Assembly: GCA_024644285.1 (NCBI GenBank)
Contig: JAHELH010000036.1
Span: forward strand, 1 to 13,206
Reading direction: 5' to 3'
DNA length: 13,206 nucleotides
DNA from: Paracoccaceae bacterium
Lineage (GTDB): Bacteria; Pseudomonadota; Alphaproteobacteria; Rhodobacterales; Rhodobacteraceae
Shown: positions 1-6,178 of the stretch, piece by piece
Layout: every line of letters begins with the position of its first letter
Position numbering within the stretch: the stretch's first letter is position 1
The notes under the pieces: generated by a model
Told to the model about the DNA's origin: nothing
What the model saw: the letters and a program-made list of their open reading frames with translations, nothing else
Database searches by the model: none
Program-made: the position numbers and the translations under genes

Positions 1-281
1 TCCTGATCGCGGTCTCCTTCCGGTTCTACGCCACCGAGGTCGTCAACATCGCCGAGGATTGCGCGCAGGCCGGCGTGCCCATCATCGCGATCTCAGACAG
101 CACGCTTTCGCCGTTGATGAAGTCGGCCAGCATCCTGTTCGCCGTCCCCGAGCACGATTACACCTTCTCGCGTTCGCTGGCCGCGCCGATGTGCCTGGCG
201 CAGGCGCTGATGGTCGGCGTGGCCGCCCGGCTGCAGGACGATCCAAACACGCCCCGCATACCCGTGGCGACCGGACAATGA
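1..281 (+). CDS. RpiR/MurR-family regulator, C-terminal part (partial)
   Basis: This open frame enters from the left edge (first whole codon at base 3) and ends at TGA 279-281, giving about 92 visible residues. The visible part reads as the end of a SIS (sugar isomerase) domain. It opens with the strand-turn LIAVSFR, then a helix (YATEVVNIAEDCAQAG), then VPIIAISDSTLSPL, the usual SIS pattern in which a phosphosugar-binding strand is followed by 'I.ITD...SPL'. It closes with FAVPEHDYTFSRS and a hydrophobic helix. In RpiR regulators this domain senses a phosphorylated sugar or polyol and follows an N-terminal helix-turn-helix, which lies outside the window. The gene converges on the sugar ABC operon, with 61 bases between the stops. 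A free-standing SIS protein cannot be excluded because the N-terminus is missing, but an RpiR regulator is more likely. No clear terminator is seen in 282-342. Confidence 0.72.
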   Translation, partial: LIAVSFRFYATEVVNIAEDCAQAGVPIIAISDSTLSPLMKSASILFAVPEHDYTFSRSLAAPMCLAQALMVGVAARLQDDPNTPRIPVATGQ

Positions 282-342
282 ACCGGACGATGCGCGCGCC
301 TAAGGGCCCCCGGTCCGCAATGGGATCGGCAGCGGGCCGCAC

Positions 343-1131
343 CTAGACGGAGGCTTCCGCCATGACCTGATCAATCTCTTTCGCCAAATCGCCGATATCC
401 ACGCCACCCGCCATCAGGCGCCGGATCTCGTCATGCTCGAGATCGTCCTTGCTGCCGCTGCCGATCACCTCGCCCAGCGCCAGGAAGGTAAAGCGGTCAG
501 CGACCAGCTGCGAATGGATCTCGTTGTGTGTGATGAAGATGATCGCGATATCGCCGCGCGCGCGCACCCGCATCATCGTCTTCAGAACGCCCATCTGCTG
601 TTTCTGGCCGAGCGCCGAGGTCGGCTCGTCCAGGATCAGCACCTTGGCGCCGAAATAGATCGCGCGCGCGATGGCTAGGGTCTGGCGCTGGCCGCCCGAC
701 ATGGTGCCGACGGCCTGGGTCGGGTCGGAAAAGTCGATCCCGATCTTCAGCATCTCGTCATGGGCGATCTGGTTCATCTCGTCCATGCGCAGGGTGCCGA
801 ACGGTCCCTTCAACTCGCGCCCCATGAAGAAGTTGCGCGTCACCGACATCAGCGGGTTGATGGCGAGGTCCTGGTACACCGTGCCGATCCCGGCATCGGA
901 CGCATCACGCGGGCTGCGGAAATGCATCTCCTTGCCCTCGATGAAGATCTTGCCCGACGTAGGCTGGTGCACGCCCGCGAGGACCTTGATCAGAGTCGAC
1001 TTGCCGGCGCCGTTGTCGCCCAGAAGCGCATGCACCTCGCCGGCCCTGACATCCAGGCTGACGCCGTTCAGCGCGATGAAGGGGCCGAATTTCTTGACGA
1101 TGTTCTCGATATGGATAAGCGGCATGGCCAT
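343..1131 (-). CDS. Sugar ABC transporter ATP-binding protein (FrcA-like)
   Basis: This is the cytoplasmic ATPase that powers uptake of a sugar or polyol through the permease encoded just upstream. The 262 residues form one ABC domain, like FrcA and unlike the double-domain RbsA/XylG type of about 500 residues. Visible motifs are Walker A GDNGAGKST (38-46), Q-loop Gln in VYQD (Q87), signature MSGGQRQ (144-150), Walker B VLILDEP (164-170, catalytic Glu169), D-loop SAL, and the switch His in FITHNE (H202). The ATG at 1131 is preferred over the in-frame ATG at 1125 because a G-rich Shine-Dalgarno run (GGGGGG) sits 9 bases upstream. The permease stop is 3 bases before this start, so the two are probably translationally coupled. 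It is the last gene of the operon. Family assignment is firm. Substrate cannot be read from this subunit. Confidence 0.93.
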   Translation of the reverse strand: MAMPLIHIENIVKKFGPFIALNGVSLDVRAGEVHALLGDNGAGKSTLIKVLAGVHQPTSGKIFIEGKEMHFRSPRDASDAGIGTVYQDLAINPLMSVTRNFFMGRELKGPFGTLRMDEMNQIAHDEMLKIGIDFSDPTQAVGTMSGGQRQTLAIARAIYFGAKVLILDEPTSALGQKQQMGVLKTMMRVRARGDIAIIFITHNEIHSQLVADRFTFLALGEVIGSGSKDDLEHDEIRRLMAGGVDIGDLAKEIDQVMAEASV

Positions 1132-1134
1132 GGA

Positions 1135-2256
1135 TCAGATCCCCCCGGTGATGCGCTTGCGGATGCGCTCGTTGGCGAAGACGGCGGCCAGCAGCACGGC
1201 GCCCACGAAGACACGGTACCAGGACCCGTCGAGCCACGGAATGAAGAACACCGCGTTGGCCACCAGCCCGAAGGTAATCGCGCCGAAGACGACGCCCAGG
1301 ATCGACCCGAAGCCGCCGGTCATCAGCGTGCCGCCCACGACCGCGATGGCGATGGCGTTCAGTTCCATCAGGTTGCCCTTGGCGGCGTCCGAGGTGTTGG
1401 TGTCGAACACCTGGCAGGCCGCGAACATCGTGGCGCAGAAGGCAGTGAACATGAACAGGCCGATCTTCACCCGATTGACCGGCACGCCGTTGGCGCGGGC
1501 CGCGTCGCGGTTGTCGCCGGTGGCGTAGATCCAGTTGCCGAGCTGGGTGCGGCTCAGGACGAAATAGGCCACGCCCGCGATCACTAGCCACCACAGGAAC
1601 CGTGCGTCGAAACCAGTGACCCATTGTTCCTCGCGCCGGTTCAGGTTGCCGCCCAGCATGAACCACAAGTCGTAGAACCAGCCGAACACCTCACCCCCGA
1701 GGAGCTCGGCGAACCAGCTGGTTTCCTTGAAATCCTGCAGGCCGGAAATCTGGGTCGACTTGTTTATCAGGCGATAGGCGACCTCGGTCACCCCGCGCAG
1801 GAAAAACAGGAATGCGAGCGTGACGATGAAGCTCGACAGCCCTGATCGCACCACGATGGTGCCGATCAGCCAACCTAGAAACAGGGTCATGCACAGCGTG
1901 ACCGCGAAGGCCATGAACGGCGTCGCCTCGCCAAATCCGAAGGGCAGTCCCCATTTCAGCATCATCGCCATCGACATGCCGGCAAAGCCGATCATCGAGC
2001 CGATGGACAGATCGAATTCGCCCGCGATCATCAGCATCGCGGCCCCGGTCGCGATGATCCCGAACTGGGCGATGATCGCGATGTTGTTCTTCAGACCGAG
2101 GGCGTTGAAGGCCTGACCGTTAGAGCCGATCATCAGCGCGATGATGATGACCACCATCACCGAGAAAGCCCCGCTCTCGGGTCTGCGAACCAGGCGCTGA
2201 AACCCGGTTTCCTGCTGCATCCGGTCGGATTCGCTGCGTCCCGTATTGGTGGCCAT
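1135..2256 (-). CDS. Sugar ABC transporter permease (FrcC/RbsC family)
   Basis: This inner-membrane permease of 373 residues belongs to the BPD_transp_2 (RbsC/FrcC) family and forms the channel for the solute delivered by the downstream-listed binding protein. It has a polar N-terminus of about 28 residues followed by a series of hydrophobic segments typical of the 8-10 helix fold. The family signature GEFDLSIGSMIG (compare GG.DLSVGS) and the cytoplasmic coupling region GDNRDAARANGVPVNRVKI are both present. The length fits FrcC-type proteins, which are longer than RbsC. The loop following SGLQDFKETSW up to FDARFLWW is longer and more polar than I would expect in RbsC. The ATG at 2256 has GGGAG about 9 bases upstream; an in-frame ATG at 2220 is the alternative. 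It is the middle gene of the operon, 72 bases after the binding-protein stop and 3 bases before the ATPase start. Confidence 0.93.
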   Translation of the reverse strand: MATNTGRSESDRMQQETGFQRLVRRPESGAFSVMVVIIIALMIGSNGQAFNALGLKNNIAIIAQFGIIATGAAMLMIAGEFDLSIGSMIGFAGMSMAMMLKWGLPFGFGEATPFMAFAVTLCMTLFLGWLIGTIVVRSGLSSFIVTLAFLFFLRGVTEVAYRLINKSTQISGLQDFKETSWFAELLGGEVFGWFYDLWFMLGGNLNRREEQWVTGFDARFLWWLVIAGVAYFVLSRTQLGNWIYATGDNRDAARANGVPVNRVKIGLFMFTAFCATMFAACQVFDTNTSDAAKGNLMELNAIAIAVVGGTLMTGGFGSILGVVFGAITFGLVANAVFFIPWLDGSWYRVFVGAVLLAAVFANERIRKRITGGI

Positions 2257-2290
2257 GGATCGGATCTCCCGAGGATCGGATTTCGAAGTG

Positions 2291-2316
2291 CGGCGGCCCG
2301 GCCATCCGGACCGCCG
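2291..2316 (-). other. Intercistronic hairpin between binding-protein and permease genes
   Basis: An inverted repeat pairs CGGCGG (2291-2296) with CCGCCG (2311-2316). It is extended inward by CCGG/CCGG across one mismatch and closes on a 4-base loop. In the transcript it starts about 12 bases after the binding-protein stop codon. It is not followed by a U-run in the direction of transcription, so it is more likely an RNA 3'-end stabiliser or partial attenuator than a full terminator. The pairing is seen; the role is inferred. Confidence 0.5.
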
Positions 2317-2328
2317 TTTTGGTTTCGC

Positions 2329-3249
2329 TTAGCGGTTGGTGCCCGCCTGCTCGGCAACGCCGGCCGCGTTCGACGCGTCCACAAAGCCGGGGCCCGACGG
2401 GATGTTAGCGCCCGGCAGCATGCCAGCATAATTGTTGTAGAGGTGCAGCACGACGACAGGCATGTAACCCTGCAGATACTGCTGCTGGTCGATCGTGTAC
2501 TGGACCTTGCCTTCGTCGATCAGTTTGATCACTTCCGGGCTCAGGTCGAAGCAGGCCAGGTGTATGTCGGCGCCCACCTCGTCGACCGCCTCGGCGGCTG
2601 CAGCGCAGACATGCGGGCCGACGGCCAGCAGACCGTCAATCTCGGGATCCGCCTGCAACGCCGCGGCGGTGCGGGTCTTGATCTGAGCCACGTCGTTCGA
2701 GACGTCGATCTGGTTCAGCTCAGTGCCCATCGCATCAAAATAGCCGCTGCAGCGGTCGACCAGCGCGGTGTTGAACGCTTCCTGGTTCAGGCACAGACCC
2801 TTGGTCACACCCTCTTCCTTGGCGCGGGCACCGGCGGCCTCGCCGGCCTCGCGCTCGGGCTGGCCCACATGCATCAGCGCGCCCACATCCTTGGAGGATT
2901 CGAGGCCCGAATTCATCGTGATGACGGGAATGCCGGAATCCGCGGCGGCGCGGATCGCATCGCCCAGCGCATCAGCATCGGGCAGCGAGACAATAATTCC
3001 GTCGGGCTGGGTCGCGGCGGCGGCCTCGATCAGTTTGGCCATGCCGGACATGTCGCCGGACGGATCGAAATTGTACTCGAACTCGGCGCCGACGGCCGCT
3101 GCGGCGTCGCTTCCACCCTTCTGGACCACCGGCCAGAACGGATCTGTTCCCTGGGTGTGAGTGATCATCACGTAGCGCTCGGCGATAGCCGCGCCCGCGA
3201 AGGTCAGCATCGCCGCCGAAACGGCTGCCGTCTTGAAAAATTTGGTCAT
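2329..3249 (-). CDS. Sugar ABC transporter periplasmic substrate-binding protein
   Basis: This is the periplasmic receptor of the ABC system and first gene of the operon, 306 residues, type I periplasmic-binding-protein fold (Peripla_BP_4, the ribose/fructose/inositol class). Residues 1-23 are a signal peptide: Lys-rich start, hydrophobic core, and an Ala-Ile-Ala cleavage site before ERYVMITHT. Family landmarks are DPFWPVVQKG (37-46), the strand-loop DGIIVSLPDA (83-92), the hinge-near IPVITMNSG (107-115), ACFDLSP (232-238), and IDQQQYLQGY (253-262). Three cysteines (C153, C167, C215) lie in the mature part, plus C233. The start at 3249 is chosen over an in-frame upstream codon at 3327 because GGGAGG lies 4-5 bases before it and the signal peptide begins there. 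An RpiR-type palindrome lies 88 bases upstream. The sugar or polyol is not determined; fructose, ribose and inositol types are all possible. Confidence 0.93.
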   Translation of the reverse strand: MTKFFKTAAVSAAMLTFAGAAIAERYVMITHTQGTDPFWPVVQKGGSDAAAAVGAEFEYNFDPSGDMSGMAKLIEAAAATQPDGIIVSLPDADALGDAIRAAADSGIPVITMNSGLESSKDVGALMHVGQPEREAGEAAGARAKEEGVTKGLCLNQEAFNTALVDRCSGYFDAMGTELNQIDVSNDVAQIKTRTAAALQADPEIDGLLAVGPHVCAAAAEAVDEVGADIHLACFDLSPEVIKLIDEGKVQYTIDQQQYLQGYMPVVVLHLYNNYAGMLPGANIPSGPGFVDASNAAGVAEQAGTNR

Positions 3250-3273
3250 GGTACCTCCCTTTGACCCTGTCGA

Positions 3274-3284
3274 AGCGTTACGCT
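3274..3284. promoter_or_regulatory. Short perfect palindrome in the ABC operon leader
   Basis: AGCGT-T-ACGCT is a perfect odd-centred inverted repeat in the leader of the binding-protein gene, 25 bases before its start codon. The single-base centre rules out an RNA hairpin, so if functional it is a DNA-binding site. No matching regulator can be named. Palindromes this short occur by chance, so this is weak. Confidence 0.25.
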
Positions 3285-3336
3285 CCATTATTGTCCCGGC
3301 TGGTCCGGGCGCATCCAGTCGCGCCAATCGGCTGCG

Positions 3337-3352
3337 TGGAATTTTTGTTCCA
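3337..3352. promoter_or_regulatory. Candidate RpiR operator upstream of the ABC operon
   Basis: The sequence TGGAATTTTTGTTCCA has the form GGAA-N6-TTCC with matching outer T and A. Read on the minus strand (the operon's direction) it is TGGAACAAAAATTCCA, differing by a single base (A versus G in the spacer) from the site at 4256-4271. It sits between the RpiR regulator stop (3376) and the binding-protein start (3249). GGAA-N6-TTCC is the recognition pattern I recall as published for the RpiR-type inositol repressor IolR in Sinorhizobium meliloti. The palindrome and the match between the two copies are seen; binding by the adjacent regulator is inferred. Confidence 0.62.
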
Positions 3353-3375
3353 GTTACGGATATCCCTCCCTTGAG

Positions 3376-4206
3376 TCAACCGCGCTTCTGCAGCGCCTTT
3401 ATCGCCACCGCCAGCGTTGTCGTCAACGTGATCGAGGCATTCAGCGCCCGGAAGCCCGCGACCTCGTCCTCGCGGGCGACCAGCATTTCCTTGGCGAACT
3501 CTCCCAGGGGGCAGCGGTCGGTATCGGAGAGCGCGTAAACCGGGATGTCCCGCTCCGCAGTGGATCTGGCCAATCGAACCGTCTCGGACGAGAATGGAGC
3601 GAAGGTGACGGCGAACAGCGCGTCCCCCGGAAACACCGTTTCCTCATCCGTCAGCATCCCCGCCGCGAAATGCAGCGTGGCCGGCACGCCCAGCTGGCCG
3701 AGCATGTAGGACATGCTGCTTACCACCGAAAACGCCCGCCGCAGACCCACAAGATGGATCACGCGCGCCTCGGCCATACCCCGGGCCATTCGCTCGAGGC
3801 CGTCAGAGGTCACGGTATTTGAAAGAGAAAGCAGCGATCTGTGCCCGGCCTCGGCAAACTCCGCCAAGAGATGGCGGGCACCGGGCACATCGACCTTGCG
3901 CAGATTTGCGAGCCGTTCCTGATAGCTGGGGCGGAACTCGGCAAAGCGGGCGCGGAACAGGTGCTGCATCTCCGAGTATCCGGAAAATCCCACTACTTGG
4001 CAGAACCGCATGTACACCGATGGCGCGACGCCGGCCGCCTTCGCCATGTCCGAAACGGTCGAAACGGCGATTAGGTGAAGATGCCGGCGGGTGAACTCGG
4101 CGCATTGCCTGAGGCGTTTCGGCAAGTCCTCCTGGATCTCGTCGAGCCTCTCCAGAAATTCCGAAACGCTTCCCGGCGCGGACCGTTCCGGCGCAGAACT
4201 GTCCAT
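3376..4206 (-). CDS. RpiR/MurR-family transcriptional regulator
   Basis: This is a cytoplasmic DNA-binding regulator of 276 residues, the normal length for RpiR/MurR proteins. The N-terminal helix-turn-helix spans roughly residues 48-80 and carries the family pattern TVSDMAKAAGVAPSVYMRFC followed by GFSGYSEMQ. The SIS effector domain runs from about 115 to 255 with VIHLVGLRRAF, then GDALFAVTFAPFSSETV, then IPVYALSDTDRCPL. Effectors of this family are usually phosphosugars or related metabolites. The ATG at 4206 is chosen: AGGAGG ends 5-6 bases upstream, whereas a GTG at 4212 would overlap that ribosome-binding site. It is encoded directly upstream of and in the same direction as the sugar ABC operon. 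Palindromic sites before both this gene and the binding-protein gene point to autoregulation and control of the transporter, probably as a repressor relieved by a catabolite. Confidence 0.92.
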   Translation of the reverse strand: MDSSAPERSAPGSVSEFLERLDEIQEDLPKRLRQCAEFTRRHLHLIAVSTVSDMAKAAGVAPSVYMRFCQVVGFSGYSEMQHLFRARFAEFRPSYQERLANLRKVDVPGARHLLAEFAEAGHRSLLSLSNTVTSDGLERMARGMAEARVIHLVGLRRAFSVVSSMSYMLGQLGVPATLHFAAGMLTDEETVFPGDALFAVTFAPFSSETVRLARSTAERDIPVYALSDTDRCPLGEFAKEMLVAREDEVAGFRALNASITLTTTLAVAIKALQKRG

Positions 4207-4231
4207 CGGCACCTCCTATCCGGACAGCGGC

Positions 4232-4260
4232 ACCATAACCAAGCCATCAACGAATTGGAA
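4232..4260 (-). promoter_or_regulatory. Candidate sigma-70 promoter of the RpiR regulator gene
   Basis: Read on the minus strand, TTCCAA (4260-4255) and TATGGT (4237-4232) are separated by 17 bases, an acceptable -35/-10 arrangement with 3 and 4 consensus matches. The -35 overlaps the right arm of the palindrome at 4256-4271. A regulator bound there would block RNA polymerase, consistent with autorepression. This is inferred from spacing only. Confidence 0.35.
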
Positions 4261-4271
4261 CGAAAATTCCA
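4256..4271. promoter_or_regulatory. Candidate RpiR operator upstream of the regulator's own gene
   Basis: TGGAACGAAAATTCCA is a GGAA-N6-TTCC palindrome with outer T/A, 50 bases before the RpiR start codon and 76 bases beyond the idi stop. It differs at one spacer base from the minus-strand reading of the site at 3337-3352. The A-rich spacer stands out in this GC-rich sequence. It is the best evidence in the window that the regulator controls itself and the ABC operon. Confidence 0.62.
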
Positions 4272-4346
4272 TTTTTTGAACGGGACCCGCGAAACATGCC
4301 GGATCACGATCGACCATCCGACATCGCGCACGCCGCTGGGCGGGCC

Positions 4347-4889
4347 TCACCGCGGCAGGAAAATCGCGCGGTGCCGGTCCAGGTATATCCGTAGCCAGGG
4401 CGTGTACCTTTCCGGTCGCCGGACAGTGTCTTCGGCGAGATCCTCGAAGTCGATCCAGGCCGTGTCCAGCACCTCGTCGGGGTTCGGGCGCACGATCAGA
4501 TCCGCCGACGATTCGGCGGTGAAGATGTCGACCAGTTCGTGCTCGATCAGGCCCCCGCCCACATCGGCGCGATACTCGACCTGTCCGCGGTGGACCTGGG
4601 ACAGCCCGGCGATGCCAAGCTCCTCGCCAAGCCTCCGCTGGGCGCAGTCACGCGGCGCCTCGCCCCATTTCGGGTGCGTGCAGCAGGTGTTCGCCCATAA
4701 TCCGGGGGTGTGGTACTTGCTCATTGACCGGCGCTGGATCAGCGTCTCGGACCCGCGCAGGACAAAGACGGAGACCGCCATGTGCCGCAGCCCGCGGCGA
4801 TGGGCTTCGATCTTGTCGACGGGCGAAAGCTCCCCGCCCACCCAGGCGGGTATCGCTCCGGTCGGCGCCTCGCGAACCGTCTGCCTCAT
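4347..4889 (-). CDS. idi: Isopentenyl-diphosphate delta-isomerase, type I
   Basis: The product interconverts isopentenyl diphosphate and dimethylallyl diphosphate in the cytoplasm, setting the precursor ratio for isoprenoids such as quinone side chains, carotenoids and bacteriochlorophyll. It is a Nudix-fold enzyme of 180 residues. The catalytic-cysteine motif is WANTCCTHP (65-73; Cys70 aligns with E. coli Cys67, His72 with its metal ligand). Metal-ligand histidines are H30 and H36 in EAHRRGLRH. A Nudix-like helix CAQRRLGEELGI covers 82-93, and the active-site glutamates lie in IEHELVDIF (115-123). KYHTPGLWANTCCTHP is close to what I recall for Rhodobacter enzymes. The ATG at 4889 is preferred, with GAGG just upstream; a GTG at 4904 would add five residues and has no spaced ribosome-binding site. 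The gene stands alone, divergent from the TRAP operon, with no other isoprenoid gene beside it. In organisms using the MEP pathway this enzyme is usually accessory. Confidence 0.95.
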   Translation of the reverse strand: MRQTVREAPTGAIPAWVGGELSPVDKIEAHRRGLRHMAVSVFVLRGSETLIQRRSMSKYHTPGLWANTCCTHPKWGEAPRDCAQRRLGEELGIAGLSQVHRGQVEYRADVGGGLIEHELVDIFTAESSADLIVRPNPDEVLDTAWIDFEDLAEDTVRRPERYTPWLRIYLDRHRAIFLPR

Positions 4890-4980
4890 GATCCTCACCC
4901 GCACACCCCCGGCCCATCAAGACGCCTGGCCGCGGCGCTGAAAGACAGAATTTCGCGGGCATTGGCAAGCCTGAACGCAC

Positions 4981-4996
4981 GCCGGGCACTCCCGGC
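4981..4996. repeat. GC-rich inverted repeat, copy 1, in the idi/dctP divergent region
   Basis: GCCGGG-CACT-CCCGGC is a perfect 6-base-arm inverted repeat with a 4-base centre. A closely similar element lies at 5036-5050. Both share the core CACT flanked by GCCGG and CCGGC. It could be an operator or part of a leader RNA structure. It is not followed by a T-run on either strand, so a terminator is unlikely. Confidence 0.4.
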
Positions 4997-5035
4997 ACCA
5001 GCCCCGGGCCAGAGCCGCAGATCGATCTGTTCACT

Positions 5036-5050
5036 GCCGGTCACTCCGGC
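5036..5050. repeat. GC-rich inverted repeat, copy 2, in the idi/dctP divergent region
   Basis: GCCGG-TCACT-CCGGC is a perfect 5-base-arm inverted repeat resembling the element at 4981-4996, 45 bases before the dctP start. It overlaps a short tandem repeat (TCACTGCCGG then TCACTCCGG). TAGGAT at 5051-5056 directly after it is a possible -10 element, with only a weak -35 (TGTTCA, 5028-5033) 17 bases upstream. If that promoter is real, the repeat fills the spacer, a typical place for a regulator. This is speculative. Confidence 0.35.
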
Positions 5051-5094
5051 TAGGATTTCCACCGACCGCATCGCCAACGTCTCTAGGGGGACCC

Positions 5095-6120
5095 ATGACC
5101 ATCGCTTTGAAATCCACGCTTGCCGCTCTGGCGCTTGCCGCGGCATCCGTCGCGGCACAGGCGCAGGACGCCACGATCCGCATCCACCACTTTATGTCGG
5201 CCAAGGCACCGCTGCACGCGAAGTTTCTGGTGCCTTTCGCAGAGCGTCTGGCCGAGGCCAGCGACGGGCGTCTGAAGGTCGAGCTGTTCGACAGCATGTC
5301 TCTGGGCGGCCGGCCGGGCGATCTGTACGACCAGGCCGTCGACGGCGCGGTAGACGTGGTGCTGACTTTGCCGGGTTACACTTCTGGCCGGTTCAACAAC
5401 GCCGAAGTGTTCGAACTGCCCTTCATCATGAAGGACTCGGTCGCCACGTCGCGCGCCTTCTGGGATCTCGTCGCGACTGAATTGCAGGACGGAGAGTTCC
5501 AGGACGTGAAGATCCTTGCGGCATGGGTTCACGGACCCGGCGTGATGCACACCGCCGAACCCGTCGCCAAGCTGGAAGACGTGGCCGGCAAGGACCTGCG
5601 CGGCCCGACCCGGCTGGTGACCGACCTGCTGGGCGAGCTTGGCGCGAACCCGGTCGGCATGCCGCTGCCGGCGATTCCCGAGAACCTGTCGAAAGGCGTG
5701 ATCAACGGCACCGTCCTACCGTGGGAGGTGACGCCCTCGATCAAGCTGGCCGAGCTCGTCACCAACCACACCGAAGTGGGCGGCGAAAACGCGCTCTATA
5801 CCGCCGTTTTCATCCTCGGCATGAACTGGGACGCCTACGAGGCGCTGCCCGAGGACCTGCGCGCCATCCTCGACGAGCAATCCGGCAAGTCGCTTTCGGA
5901 ATTTGCCGGCCAGGCGATGGCGGATGCCGACGCTTTCGGCCGGTCGGTGGCCGAGGAGGCGGGCAACACGCTCATCATGCTCGACGAGGCCGAGGTCGCC
6001 CGCTGGATCGAGGCCGCGCAACCGGTCTACGACCGCTTTATCGAGCGCGCCAAGTCTGAGCGCTTCGACGGCGCCGCGCTGATCGAAAAGGCGCGCGCAT
6101 TGATCGCGGAAAACCGGTAG
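5095..6120 (+). CDS. dctP: TRAP transporter substrate-binding protein (DctP family)
   Basis: This is the periplasmic receptor of a TRAP transporter, a secondary system that usually takes up carboxylates using an ion gradient. It has 341 residues, the normal length. A signal peptide of about 23 residues ends AAAQA with cleavage before QDATIRIHHF. The DctP fold is seen from the first strand through VELFDSMSLGGRPGDLYDQAVDGAVDV (63-88), FELPFIMKD (106-114), GKDLRGPTR (165-173) and LNPWEV-like TVLPWEV. R169 or R173 is the likely carboxylate-pairing arginine that DctP/SiaP proteins share. AGGGGG (5085-5090) lies 4 bases before the ATG. It is the first gene of dctPQM and is followed by a hairpin before dctQ. 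Substrate is not determined. No regulator gene adjoins this operon. Confidence 0.94.
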   Translation: MTIALKSTLAALALAAASVAAQAQDATIRIHHFMSAKAPLHAKFLVPFAERLAEASDGRLKVELFDSMSLGGRPGDLYDQAVDGAVDVVLTLPGYTSGRFNNAEVFELPFIMKDSVATSRAFWDLVATELQDGEFQDVKILAAWVHGPGVMHTAEPVAKLEDVAGKDLRGPTRLVTDLLGELGANPVGMPLPAIPENLSKGVINGTVLPWEVTPSIKLAELVTNHTEVGGENALYTAVFILGMNWDAYEALPEDLRAILDEQSGKSLSEFAGQAMADADAFGRSVAEEAGNTLIMLDEAEVARWIEAAQPVYDRFIERAKSERFDGAALIEKARALIAENR

Positions 6121-6129
6121 TCCTACCAC

Positions 6130-6165
6130 GGGCTTCGGCGCTGCTGTCCCGCGCCGCCGAAGCCC
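6130..6165 (+). other. Intercistronic hairpin between dctP and dctQ
   Basis: GGGCTTCGGCG (6130-6140) pairs perfectly with CGCCGAAGCCC (6155-6165), an 11-base stem with a 14-base loop, 9 bases after the dctP stop. It is not followed by a U-run: the next bases hold the GGAG ribosome-binding site of dctQ. A terminator is therefore unlikely. Protection of the dctP mRNA end or attenuation of dctQM is the better guess. The pairing is seen; the role is inferred. Confidence 0.55.
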
Positions 6166-6178
6166 CGGAGCCCGTTTC

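Noticed and set aside
282..342. Possible bidirectional terminator between the RpiR fragment and the ATPase gene
   Set aside because: Only an imperfect seven-pair stem with a wobble and a 15-base loop can be drawn, without T-runs on either side.
671..1587. Overlapping plus-strand open frames of 275-285 residues over the ATPase and permease genes
   Set aside because: They are antisense to two genes with intact ABC motifs and show no recognisable domain.
3295..3309. CCCGG-CTGGT-CCGGG inverted repeat as a terminator after the RpiR gene
   Set aside because: The stem is only five pairs, with no U-run in the transcript direction. Such stems are common by chance at this GC content.
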